In this document: positions 55,128 to 64,000 of the stretch, in pieces | Layout of the letters: every line of letters begins with the position of its first letter | How positions within the stretch are numbered: the first letter of the stretch is position 1 | Origin: Streptomyces uncialis | GTDB lineage: Bacteria > Actinomycetota > Actinomycetes > Streptomycetales > Streptomycetaceae | Assembly (NCBI RefSeq): GCF_036250755.1 | Contig: NZ_CP109583.1 | Span: forward strand, 6,177,501-6,241,500 | Length of the DNA: 64,000 nt | Reading direction: 5' to 3' | Made by a program: the position numbers and the translations under genes | Notes under the pieces: generated by a model | The model's database searches: none | Told to the model about the DNA's origin: nothing | The model's input: only the letters and a program-made list of their open reading frames with translations

Positions 55128-56594
55128 GTGTATTCAGTCAGCTCTCCCCCGAGGAGGAGCATCTGTCGTACGGCCGTCGTGGCCCTGGCGTCCGGCCTGT
55201 TCGTCACGGCCATGGTGACCGGTGCCCCGCTCGCCGCCGCCGGTGAGGGCGCGCAGGATCAGGGCGGAGCCACCGCCACCCTCGCCGGTCTGGAACTGTC
55301 CGGTGCGGCGATCGTCCGGGTGAACGGCGAGGAACGACACGTCCAGGCCGGTCTGTTCGAGATGGCCGTGGACAACGGCGGCATGCTGCGGACCTATGGC
55401 GTCGACCTCGACGCCGCGACCCAGCGGGACGCCAGATATCAGGAAACCCCCTGGGCGGGCACCTCGCTCGGGACCAACGCCGCCGCCGGGAAGGTGCGCT
55501 GGATTCTGCGGAACTCGTATCCGCAGGTCAACGATCTCGCGGAGCTCGCCCGCCGCGCCGGCGCGCCCGGTCTCACCGAGCAGGACGCGGCGACCGGCAC
55601 CCAGATCGCGATCTGGCGCCACTCGGACGGCGCCGGGGCGCGCAGCGGCACGGAGCGGACCGCGCGCGAGATCCCCCGGATCACGGCGGTCGACCCGCAG
55701 GCGGAGAAGCTCGCGGACCATCTGGAGCGCAAGGCCCGCAGCCTCCCCGAACCCGAGGCATCGCTGCTCCTGGACGACTCCGCGCTGTCCGCCCGGACCC
55801 CGCCCACCGCGCGGGACGACGGCCGGGTCGGCCCGGTGAAGGTGCGGTCCAACGCCCGGCAGGCGATCGTCCAGCCGGACGCGCGGGCCCTGGCGGCCGG
55901 GGTGCGGATCGTCGACGCCAAGGGCCGGCCGGTCACGACCGTACGGGACGGCGGCGAGCTGTACTTCGCGATACCCGAGGGCGCAGCGCCCGGTTCGGCG
56001 GCGCTGACCGTGCAGACCTCGACCACGGTGCCCGTCGGCCGGGCCCTGGCCTCCGGGAGCCGCAGCCAGACCCAGGTACTCGCCGGGTCCAGTGTGTCGA
56101 CGGTCTCCGCGACGGCGACCGTGAACTGGGCGGGCGCCGGTCCGATACCCGCGCTGTCCGGCGAACGGAACTGCGCCGAAGGCGGCCTCGACCTCACCGT
56201 CGGCAACGCCGGCGACGAGGTGTTCGCCTTCGAGCTGATGGGCACCCGCCACCGGGTCGCCGCGGGGCGCACCGGCACGGTGACCGTGCCGCTCAAGGAG
56301 GACCAGAGCTACGACTTCACGATCAGGGGACCGTACGGCTACGAGAAGCGGGTCGACGGCATCCTGGACTGCCGTACCCGCAGCGGTGACACGGAAGGTC
56401 CCCGCCCGATGTCGGCGCCGAGCCCGGCGTCCGCGGGGGTGCTCGGCGGTGACAGCGGCAGCACGGTGGACCTCGCCGCGACGGGCAGTTCCAGGGCGAC
56501 CTTCGTGATCGGAGGCGTCGCCGTGGCGCTGGTCGTGATCGGCGGAGCGGCGATGCTGATCCTGCGCCGGAAGCCCTCCGGCCGGGACGAGTGA
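55128..56594 (+). CDS. Surface-anchored thioester (TQXA)-domain protein with LAxTG sortase signal; thioester Cys missing
   Basis: 488 aa from the GTG at 55128 with AAGGGA upstream. Signal peptide (~10-40), then a thioester domain (~55-230) with the TQIAIW motif (Gln ~159). The residue expected to be the thioester Cys, in the Y-C-(I/V)-D position, is Gly91 (TYGVDL; codon GGC at 55398-55400). An Ig-like region and an SGERNC...DC pair follow. The end is LAATGSS, a hydrophobic helix and an RRK tail, i.e. a class-E sortase anchor. Intact homologues form Cys-Gln thioesters that capture surfaces covalently; this copy cannot if the codon is right. Confidence 0.9.
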   Translation: MYSVSSPPRRSICRTAVVALASGLFVTAMVTGAPLAAAGEGAQDQGGATATLAGLELSGAAIVRVNGEERHVQAGLFEMAVDNGGMLRTYGVDLDAATQRDARYQETPWAGTSLGTNAAAGKVRWILRNSYPQVNDLAELARRAGAPGLTEQDAATGTQIAIWRHSDGAGARSGTERTAREIPRITAVDPQAEKLADHLERKARSLPEPEASLLLDDSALSARTPPTARDDGRVGPVKVRSNARQAIVQPDARALAAGVRIVDAKGRPVTTVRDGGELYFAIPEGAAPGSAALTVQTSTTVPVGRALASGSRSQTQVLAGSSVSTVSATATVNWAGAGPIPALSGERNCAEGGLDLTVGNAGDEVFAFELMGTRHRVAAGRTGTVTVPLKEDQSYDFTIRGPYGYEKRVDGILDCRTRSGDTEGPRPMSAPSPASAGVLGGDSGSTVDLAATGSSRATFVIGGVAVALVVIGGAAMLILRRKPSGRDE

Positions 56595-56721
56595 GCGGCG
56601 CGATGAGGTGCGGACCGCGGCATTCCGGTGTGAGCTGAGTCACTCCGGTGGGAGGGTGTGCGGTGTGGAACGGCCTTCGCGTGGGGCCGTGTCACCGGTC
56701 CGTCACCCTCCGGGAGCCCTT

Positions 56722-56739
56722 CCCCCGCTTCGGCGGGGG
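56722..56739 (+). terminator. CCCCCGC-TTCG-GCGGGGG hairpin
   Basis: Perfect 7-bp stem closed by a stable TTCG tetraloop, 127 bp after the thioester-protein stop. Terminator-like without a U-run. Confidence 0.55.
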
Positions 56740-56893
56740 TACGGATACCGGCGGTCCGGTCCGGCCTTGAACGGAGGAACGGGCAGGTGACGCCCGGTAC
56801 GCGGGGACCGGCGGAGGGTTCGCGGGGAGAACGGGTTTCGTCCGCAACCCCCCTGTACGGCAAGATGGACAGGTCTGCCCTCACGCGGCGGAG

Positions 56894-56915
56894 CAACATG
56901 CGGAGTCACATGTTG
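56894..56915. promoter_or_regulatory. Inverted repeat CAACATG-N8-CATGTTG before ettA
   Basis: Perfect 7-bp arms in an A+T-richer patch, 34 bp upstream of the ettA start codon. It overlaps a TTGACA string that lacks a usable -10. Could be an operator or a 5'-leader hairpin. Confidence 0.4.
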
Positions 56916-56949
56916 ACACTTCACGTTTCAAGCTGCCGGACGGTTTCCC

Positions 56950-58614
<1,665 letters not shown>

Positions 58615-58620
58615 CCGGCC

Positions 58621-59085
58621 ATGACCCGTCACCTCTACAGCTGCCCGCTGCGCTGGTCGGACATGGACGCGTTCGGCCATGTGAACAACGTGGTCTTCCT
58701 CCGCTATCTGGAGGAGGCGCGGATCGACTTCATGTTCCGGCTGGCGCCCGGTGACGGGTCGCCGTCGTTCTCGGGCGGGTCCGTCGTGGCCCGTCATGAG
58801 ATCGACTACGTCCGGCCGCTGGTGCACCGCCACGAGCCGGTCGTCATCGAGTCCTGGGTCACCTCGATCCGGGCGGCGTCGCTGACGATCGCCTACGAGG
58901 TCAAGGACCACGAGGGCGCGGACGAGGTGTACGTCAGGGCCTCCACCGTCGTCGTGCCGTTCGACCTGGAGGCGCAGCGGCCCCGGCGGATCACCGCGGA
59001 GGAGCGGGAGTTCCTCCAGCGGTACGTTCCCCCGGCCGCCGACGGCGCCGAGGGCGCCGACGCGCAGGAGGCCGTGGCGGCATGA
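58621..59085 (+). CDS. Hot-dog-fold acyl-CoA thioesterase (4HBT family)
   Basis: 154 aa, six bases after the ettA stop. Hot-dog fold with the 4-hydroxybenzoyl-CoA-thioesterase motif WSDMDAFGHVNNVVFLRYLEEAR, whose Asp is catalytic, and a YVRPLVHRHEPV strand. It hydrolyses acyl- or aroyl-CoA esters; specificity unknown. Probably co-transcribed with ettA and the next gene (ATGA overlap). Confidence 0.9.
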   Translation: MTRHLYSCPLRWSDMDAFGHVNNVVFLRYLEEARIDFMFRLAPGDGSPSFSGGSVVARHEIDYVRPLVHRHEPVVIESWVTSIRAASLTIAYEVKDHEGADEVYVRASTVVVPFDLEAQRPRRITAEEREFLQRYVPPAADGAEGADAQEAVAA

Positions 59086-59873
59086 CCCGGATCGTGGATC
59101 TCGCCGACGCCGGGGAGGCGGCGGACCTCGCCGGATTCCTCGGCCGGCTGCTCCACTACGACCGGGGCGCGGCGGTCCGCCTCCAGGCGGCGGGCACCAC
59201 CCTCGCGGTCTTCGGCCGCCCCCCGTCGTTCGAGGTGCTGGCGATCCGTACGGCACGGCTGGCCAAGCCGTACGAGCACGGCATCGAGGACACGCTGGAC
59301 ATCACGGTGTCGGCGGGTGAGCTGCTGGAGTCGATCGATGACAACGACGGGACGGCGCGGGTGCCCGACGCGGTGACCGGGCCGCCTTGGGCCGGGGTGC
59401 TGCCGCCGCGGGGCGGCTGGCATCCGGAGCCGGGGCTGCCGTCCCCCGGGGCCGTACGGGCGATGATCGCCCAGGCCGTGGCCGAGTTCCGGAGCCGGAC
59501 CGAGGGGCTTCCGGAGGCCGAGCGGGGCAGGGCCGCGCTGGACCGTATCGGGCGGGAGATCTGGTCCCGGCCGCTCGGTGACAGCGATCTGCCCGTGCGG
59601 GCCGCGCATGCCGCCCACGCGCTGGGGTTCCTCCCCGGTGCCGACACCGGTGCGGATGCTGGTGCGGGCGCCGATGCCGGTGCGGGTCCCCGTCCCGGTC
59701 ATGGGCATGGCTCTGCGCCGGGTGGGGCGGGGTCCGGTGGTGGGTCCGGGCGGGGTTCCGGTGTGCCGCTGACGTTGTTGGCCAGTGGTGCGTGGCTCCG
59801 GCTGCGGACTCCGTACGGGTCGGTGGCGGTGCGGCGTGCGGGCACGGGGGCGTTGAACGTCAGCCCTGTCTGA
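59082..59873 (+). CDS. Actinobacterial conserved protein of unknown function
   Basis: 263 aa, ATGA overlap with the thioesterase gene. Cytoplasmic-looking. The N-terminal ~185 residues are an ordered alpha/beta-type region (AADLAGFLGRLLHYDRGAAVRLQ...TLAVFGRPPSFEVLAIRTARL). A Gly/Ala/Asp repeat linker (~185-230) and a short C-terminal strand-rich piece (LLASGAWLRLRTPYGSVAVRR) follow. I recognise no named domain. The tight coupling to ettA and the thioesterase suggests a shared transcript only. Confidence 0.75.
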   Translation: MTRIVDLADAGEAADLAGFLGRLLHYDRGAAVRLQAAGTTLAVFGRPPSFEVLAIRTARLAKPYEHGIEDTLDITVSAGELLESIDDNDGTARVPDAVTGPPWAGVLPPRGGWHPEPGLPSPGAVRAMIAQAVAEFRSRTEGLPEAERGRAALDRIGREIWSRPLGDSDLPVRAAHAAHALGFLPGADTGADAGAGADAGAGPRPGHGHGSAPGGAGSGGGSGRGSGVPLTLLASGAWLRLRTPYGSVAVRRAGTGALNVSPV

Positions 59874-60132
59874 GGTCCCACACCCCGGCGTCACCTTTTC
59901 CCGTGCGGGTCGCCCGTGGGCGCGCGGTTTCTCGCGCCCCTGAGGCCGCGCCCCTTGCGCTCCCCGTTCGGCTGCGGACGGCCCTTGGTTGCTCGCGCGG
60001 TTTCCCGCGCCCCTGGGCACTCGTCCCTGGGCGCACTTGTTCCTGTGCGGGTCCGACGTGGGGCGCGGTTCCCCGCGCCCCTTCGGGGCGCCACATCCTG
60101 GCGTACCCGGCCCGGTGCCCAGGTCCGGTGGG
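59874..60132. repeat. Second locus of the dispersed CGCAGTTCCCCGCGCCCCT family
   Basis: 259-bp convergent gap with three related cores (about 59922, 59995 and 60064, reading CGCGGTTT/TCCCGCGCCCC variants). It has the same linker, CGTTCGGCTGCGGA with CCCTTGG, and the same CTTGTTCCTGTGCGGGTC string seen at 41.5-41.7 kb. Non-coding. Confidence 0.8.
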
Positions 60133-61164
60133 TCACTCCGGGTGGGGGGTGGGGGAGTGGTCCGCGGGCCATACGCCGATGTGGTCCTCCTCGCGTTCCA
60201 GCAGGACCCGGTCCCGCATCCCGAGGCTCTCGGTGTACTCGGCGGGCAGCTGGAGCCGTCCCGCGCGGTCCAGCATCGCGTACTCCCGCGCGACCAGGGA
60301 CTCCTCGCCCGTCGCCGCGTCGACCTCCGTACGGCGCAGCACCTCCGTGGACGTACGGCCGTCGCGGATCGCGACCGTGCGGCGGACCTCCCCGGCGACC
60401 GCCTGGTCGTGGGTGACGATGACGACCGTGGTGCCGAGCTGTTCGTTCGCCGTGCGGAACGCGGCGAAGATCTGCTCGGCGGTGTGCGAGTCGAGTTCCC
60501 CGGTCGGCTCGTCGGCCAGCAGCACCGACGGGTTGTTGGCGAGGGCCACGGCGATCGCGGCGCGCTGCTGCTGTCCGCCGGACATCTGGTGCGGACGGCG
60601 GTCACGGCAGTCCGCGACCTCCAGCATCCCCAGCAGTTCCACGGCCCGCTCCGACCGCGCCCGGCGTGAGCGCGGTCCGTCCGGACCCGGAGCGCCCCGC
60701 AACTGCATCGGCAGGGTGACGTTCTGCGCGGCCGTCAGATAGGGCAGCAGGTTCCGGGCGGTCTGCTGCCATACGAACCCGACGACCTCGCGGCGGTACG
60801 CCAGCCGCTCCTTCGCGCCCATGGTGAGCAGATCGCGGCCCGCGACGCTCGCGGCACCCGCCGTCGGCTCGTCCAGGCCGGCGAGGATGTTCATCAGCGT
60901 GGACTTGCCGCTGCCCGACGCGCCCACCAGCGCCATCAGTTCGCCCTCCCGGACCAGCAGGTCCAGGCCCTGGAGCGCCTGCACCTCGACCCCGTCCGTG
61001 GAGAAGATCCGCACCAGCCGGTCACAGCTGATCAGCGCGTCGTGCCCGAACGCGGGCCGGGTGCGCCGGTCGGCGGCACGGCGTTCCAGCTCCGCGAGCG
61101 AGGTGGCCTGACCCTTCCCGGCGGGGGAGGAGGTGCTGGGGCCGGTGGTCGAGGTGGTCGTCAT
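60133..61164 (-). CDS. MacB/LolD-type ABC ATPase with C-terminal AbrB-like segment
   Basis: 343 aa. ATPase domain with Walker A GASGSGKST (81-89), Q-loop VWQQTARN, signature MSGGQQQ (~194) and Walker B LLADEPTGELD, all typical of the MacB/LolD class that partners FtsX-like permeases. After ~residue 290 comes YAMLDRAGRLQLPAEYTES then LGMRDRVLLEREEDHIGVWP. This matches the swapped-hairpin AbrB/SpoVT pattern (xxxGRLxLP...LG...V). The permease gene lies upstream with a 76-bp gap. It probably drives mechanotransmission or lipoprotein/peptide export; substrate unknown. Confidence 0.9.
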   Translation of the reverse strand: MTTTSTTGPSTSSPAGKGQATSLAELERRAADRRTRPAFGHDALISCDRLVRIFSTDGVEVQALQGLDLLVREGELMALVGASGSGKSTLMNILAGLDEPTAGAASVAGRDLLTMGAKERLAYRREVVGFVWQQTARNLLPYLTAAQNVTLPMQLRGAPGPDGPRSRRARSERAVELLGMLEVADCRDRRPHQMSGGQQQRAAIAVALANNPSVLLADEPTGELDSHTAEQIFAAFRTANEQLGTTVVIVTHDQAVAGEVRRTVAIRDGRTSTEVLRRTEVDAATGEESLVAREYAMLDRAGRLQLPAEYTESLGMRDRVLLEREEDHIGVWPADHSPTPHPE

Positions 61165-61240
61165 GAGAGGTGCTCCCGGGGTGGGGCCGTCGGTGTACGG
61201 GACACGTCGTGGTGGGTCGTGGTCGTCGTCGGGCTCGTGG

Positions 61241-64000
61241 TCATCGGTCGCCGATCCTCAGCTCCTGGACGGAGTCGTGGCGGCCGGTCCACCACGCCTG
61301 GAGGGCGGCGACACCGACCGTCAGCACGACGACGGCGAGGGAGGGCACCAGCAGCGACACCGGATCGGCCCGCAGCCCGGCGATCGGGGCCGTCGTCCCA
61401 CCGGCCGCCGCGGCGAGCGCGACGGCCGTGAGGTCGGTACCGGGCGCGAGCAGCCGGATCGCCGCCCACCCCGCCACCGCGCCACCGGCCGACGCGAGCA
61501 GCGCCTGTGGGAGCGATTCCAGGACGAGCAGCCTGCGACCGTCGCGGCGGGTCAGCCCCATGGTGCGCAGCCGCGCCAGCAGCGCGGCCCGCTCGGGAGC
61601 CGCGCGGGCGAGAGACAGCAGCAGTGCCAGGGCCGCGTATCCGGCGCCCGCGGCGACGGCGGCCAGATAGATCCGCTCGGCGCCCGACTGGAGGGGCGAG
61701 TCGGCGTAGCGGGCGCGCTCCTCGGTGCGCAGATGGACGACCGTCTCGTCGCCCGCGGCCTTGGCCAGTGGTTCCCGGTCGAGCCGGTCACCGGTCAGCA
61801 GAAGGGTGGTCGGCCGGAGCGGTCCGCCCAGGGCGCGGGCGTCCACGACGAGGAATCCGGCGGCCTGGACCGCCGGTGTCGAGGCGCGGACGGCGGCCAC
61901 CCGGACCTTGACGCGTTCCCCGTCGACGAGGAGGGTGACGGGCTTGTCGCCGAGGCGGGCGGCGGTGGCCGGGGCCGCCAACGCGGGCACCACACGGCCG
62001 TCGCCGTCGCCGGAACCCTGGGCATTGCCGGAACCACCGGAACCACCGGAACCGTCGCCGCCCTCGCCGGAACCCCCGGAACCCCCGGAACCCCCGGAAT
62101 CGCCGGAACCCCCGGAATCGCCGGAACCCCCGGAATCGCCGGAACCCCCGGAATCGCCGGAACCCCCGGAATCGCCGGAACCCCCGGAATCGCCGGAGCC
62201 CGCGGAACCGTCGCCGCCCCCGCCGGTCAGGACCGAGGGCGGGAACGCCCCGACGCCGACCCGCTCCGACAGCCGCGCGTACGCCTTCGCGTCGACCACG
62301 GCCAGCGGCACCCGCAGGTCAGGACCGGTCGCGCCGGCCCCGTCCGCCCCGTCGGCCGTGCCCGAGGACGACGTACCGGACGCGGACCCCGAAGCGGACG
62401 CGGACCTCGAAGCGGACCCGGACCCCGAAGCGGACCCGGACCCGGAAGCGGACCCGGACCCGGAAGCCGTGTCGGTGTCCGTCGTGGGGTCGCCGCCCAG
62501 GCCCTCCGCCATGGCGGTGTAGTCGACGGCCGCCTCGGTGACGCCGTCCACCCCGTCCACCGAGGCGACCCGCTTCGCCGCACCCGCGTCGAGCAGGTAC
62601 CGCGCGTCGACGCGGGCGTCCGCGCCCGTGGCGAGGAGGGCGGCCCGCTCCCGGGTGTCCGCGACCCCGGCCAGTACCGAACCGCCGAACGCCGCCGTGG
62701 TCAGGGCGGTCAGCAGGGCCAGCAGCGGCAGCACCGCCGAGGCCGAGCCGCGGGCCGCGCGGGCCAGCGCCAGCTTCCCGGTCAGTCCGCGCAGGCGGCC
62801 GACCGGGCGGGCCAGCGCCCGCAGCGGCAGCGGATGCAGCCGGACGAGCAGCAGCGCGGCGATCACCCCGACCAGCACCGGGGCCAGGGCCACCAGGCCC
62901 TCGCCGCCGGAGGTGCCCCGGCGGCGGAGCGCCACGACGGCGCTCACGGCCACCGCCAGCGCGGTCAGTTCGGCGACCGTACGGTGCCGTGAGGGGCGGG
63001 CGCTCGTCAGATCCTCCCGGTCCTGGGAGACCCGTACGGGCCGGTGCGTGGCCATCGCGCGCACCGGCAGTGCCACGCAGGCCACGAGGGTCACCGCACC
63101 CGCGGCACCCGCCGCGACCCATGGGCGCCCCTCCCCCACGAGGAGCAGTGCCGTCAGGAAGCCCAGTGCCCCGGCGGGCACGGCCACGACGGCCGTCTCC
63201 GCGAACAGCCGTCCGCCGAGCGCGCGCAGCGAAGCGCCCCGCGCCCGCAGCACGGTGAACTCGGCGTGCCGGCGGCCCGCCGCGAGTCCGCCGGACATCA
63301 GCAGCACCACCAGCGCGACGGTGGCCGTGCCGGTCGCGGCGACCGTGATCAGCGGGGTGATGCCGGCACTCAGCTTCTGGTGCGCGATGAGGACGTCGTC
63401 CAGCTCGGTGCGCGCGGCGGTGTTGACGTCGGTGACCCGGCGGACCTCCAGCAGCCCGCCGCCGTCGACGGTCGCCGTCACCGCGGCCTGGAGCGCGGAC
63501 AGTTCGCCGCCGTCGAGGCTCCCGGTGTCCGGGGCGATGTTCCAGTACCGCTCGGGTTGGCCCGGGATGTCGAGCAGCGCGGGGGCGGCGTCCGGCGGCA
63601 GCAGCAGTCCGGCCAGCCAGTACGTGGGCGGGTCGGGGACGCGGCTCGGGACCCGCACGAGGCTCGGGGTGCGCAGCACGTCATGGGTGGACCAGTAGGC
63701 GCCCCGGGGGTTCTCCGGGGTGACGATGCCGGTGATCCGGATGCCCAGCGGACCGCGCAGCTCACCCGGGATACGGATCAGCGCACCCGTCTTGATGTGC
63801 AGCCGGGCGGCGGTCTCCTCGGTGACGACGGCCTCGACCTCGGGGCTGCGGGACGTGACGGTGCCGTCGGTACGGGGCATCCGGCCCTCGCGGACCCGGG
63901 CGTGCGAGGCGAGGTCCTGCTGGGTGGAGAGCACGAAACGCGGGTGCAGCCCCCGGGGGCGGGGCAGCCACTTCTCCCATGACTCGGGCGGCTCGGAGGT
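61241..64000 (-). CDS. FtsX-like ABC permease (partial, runs off the right edge)
   Basis: At least 919 residues are visible; the frame stays open to base 64000, so the N-terminus is outside the window. It has a periplasmic-type extracellular domain, then transmembrane clusters at three to four places, including a FtsX-like core (LITVAATGTATVALVVLLMSG, later LVALAPVLVGVIAALLLV, and a C-terminal set). Two Ser/Gly/Asp low-complexity inserts are coded by tandem repeats: GDSGGS by an 18-bp unit (~62070-62200) and a Ser/Gly/Ala run (~62370-62470). It belongs to the two-FtsX-domain permeases paired with MacB-type ATPases. Confidence 0.88.
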   Translation of the reverse strand, partial: TSEPPESWEKWLPRPRGLHPRFVLSTQQDLASHARVREGRMPRTDGTVTSRSPEVEAVVTEETAARLHIKTGALIRIPGELRGPLGIRITGIVTPENPRGAYWSTHDVLRTPSLVRVPSRVPDPPTYWLAGLLLPPDAAPALLDIPGQPERYWNIAPDTGSLDGGELSALQAAVTATVDGGGLLEVRRVTDVNTAARTELDDVLIAHQKLSAGITPLITVAATGTATVALVVLLMSGGLAAGRRHAEFTVLRARGASLRALGGRLFAETAVVAVPAGALGFLTALLLVGEGRPWVAAGAAGAVTLVACVALPVRAMATHRPVRVSQDREDLTSARPSRHRTVAELTALAVAVSAVVALRRRGTSGGEGLVALAPVLVGVIAALLLVRLHPLPLRALARPVGRLRGLTGKLALARAARGSASAVLPLLALLTALTTAAFGGSVLAGVADTRERAALLATGADARVDARYLLDAGAAKRVASVDGVDGVTEAAVDYTAMAEGLGGDPTTDTDTASGSGSASGSGSASGSGSASRSASASGSASGTSSSGTADGADGAGATGPDLRVPLAVVDAKAYARLSERVGVGAFPPSVLTGGGGDGSAGSGDSGGSGDSGGSGDSGGSGDSGGSGDSGGSGDSGGSGGSGGSGEGGDGSGGSGGSGNAQGSGDGDGRVVPALAAPATAARLGDKPVTLLVDGERVKVRVAAVRASTPAVQAAGFLVVDARALGGPLRPTTLLLTGDRLDREPLAKAAGDETVVHLRTEERARYADSPLQSGAERIYLAAVAAGAGYAALALLLSLARAAPERAALLARLRTMGLTRRDGRRLLVLESLPQALLASAGGAVAGWAAIRLLAPGTDLTAVALAAAAGGTTAPIAGLRADPVSLLVPSLAVVVLTVGVAALQAWWTGRHDSVQELRIGDR
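62070..62200. repeat. In-frame 18-bp tandem repeat in the FtsX permease gene
   Basis: About six to seven near-perfect copies of GGAACCCCCGGAATCGCC, coding GDSGGS on the minus strand. The unit is a multiple of three, so copy-number change keeps the frame. Confidence 0.85.

Larger units (their letters stand above)
56595..56949. other. Intergenic region upstream of ettA
   Basis: 355 bp with a UUCG hairpin (56722-56739) after the thioester gene and an inverted repeat (56894-56915) just before ettA. No gene is called. Confidence 0.5.

Noticed and set aside
56913..56941. TTGACA at 56913 as the ettA promoter
   Set aside because: At 17-bp spacing the -10 would be CCGGAC and would leave only eight bases before the start codon.

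Overview
The window is a stretch of chromosome from a Streptomyces or a very close relative. The evidence is the very high G+C with strong third-position bias, frequent GTG starts and one TTG start, and 4-bp GTGA/ATGA stop-start overlaps. Families typical of streptomycetes are also present: a LAxTG-anchored thioester-domain protein, an S37 aminopeptidase, a dynamin-like pair next to an SsbB-type single-strand-binding protein, and EttA. I see no phage, insertion sequence, CRISPR array or plasmid backbone. It looks like ordinary core or core-adjacent chromosome with many short-period tandem repeats.

Layout. 0-14 kb: secreted and export functions, namely a beta-helix protein, a beta-lactamase-fold serine hydrolase, a two-halves-in-one ABC exporter, a small exported protein whose 3' end runs into a 27-bp repeat array, an S37 peptidase, a lipoprotein, a GH3 enzyme and a DUF4240 protein. 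14-19 kb: a divergent LysR/EamA pair, a TIM-barrel isomerase and a MarR-GNAT fusion. 19-25 kb: a LacI regulator divergent from a three-gene carbohydrate operon (Gfo/Idh/MocA oxidoreductase, DUF993 aldolase-like protein, TIM-barrel epimerase), with a convergent ribokinase behind a 28-copy octanucleotide repeat. 25-33 kb: RecD2-like helicase, citrate synthase, a 1.1-kb hairpin-rich convergent gap, and a copZ-copA copper-export pair with a CsoR-type operator. 33-41 kb: a myo-inositol catabolic cluster (IolE-like isomerase divergent from iolC, aldolase, iolB, iolD, mmsA). 42-48 kb: an alpha/beta-hydrolase fused to an ABC ATPase with its permease, a small membrane protein, and a NarL-type two-component pair behind a perfect 14-bp inverted repeat. 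48-57 kb: a SET-domain protein, tRNA-Arg(TCT), two dynamin-like GTPases, ssbB and the thioester protein. 57-64 kb: ettA, a hot-dog thioesterase, an unknown protein, and a MacB-like ATPase/FtsX permease pair that runs off the right edge.

How genes work together. The iol genes supply IolC to MmsA, converting 2-keto-myo-inositol products to acetyl-CoA and malonate-semialdehyde-derived units. No clear inositol dehydrogenase or transporter is inside the cluster, although a Gfo/Idh/MocA enzyme lies about 14 kb away. CopZ hands Cu(I) to CopA. The hydrolase-ATPase fusion and the following permease should form one membrane complex. The two dynamins are translationally coupled and probably act together in sporulation septation.

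The observations most worth checking are these: the thioester protein lacking its thioester cysteine, the hydrolase-ABC ATPase fusion, the AbrB-like tail on the MacB-type ATPase, the in-frame Cys/Trp nonapeptide repeat lying just past a UGA stop, and the large perfect inverted repeat in front of the two-component system.
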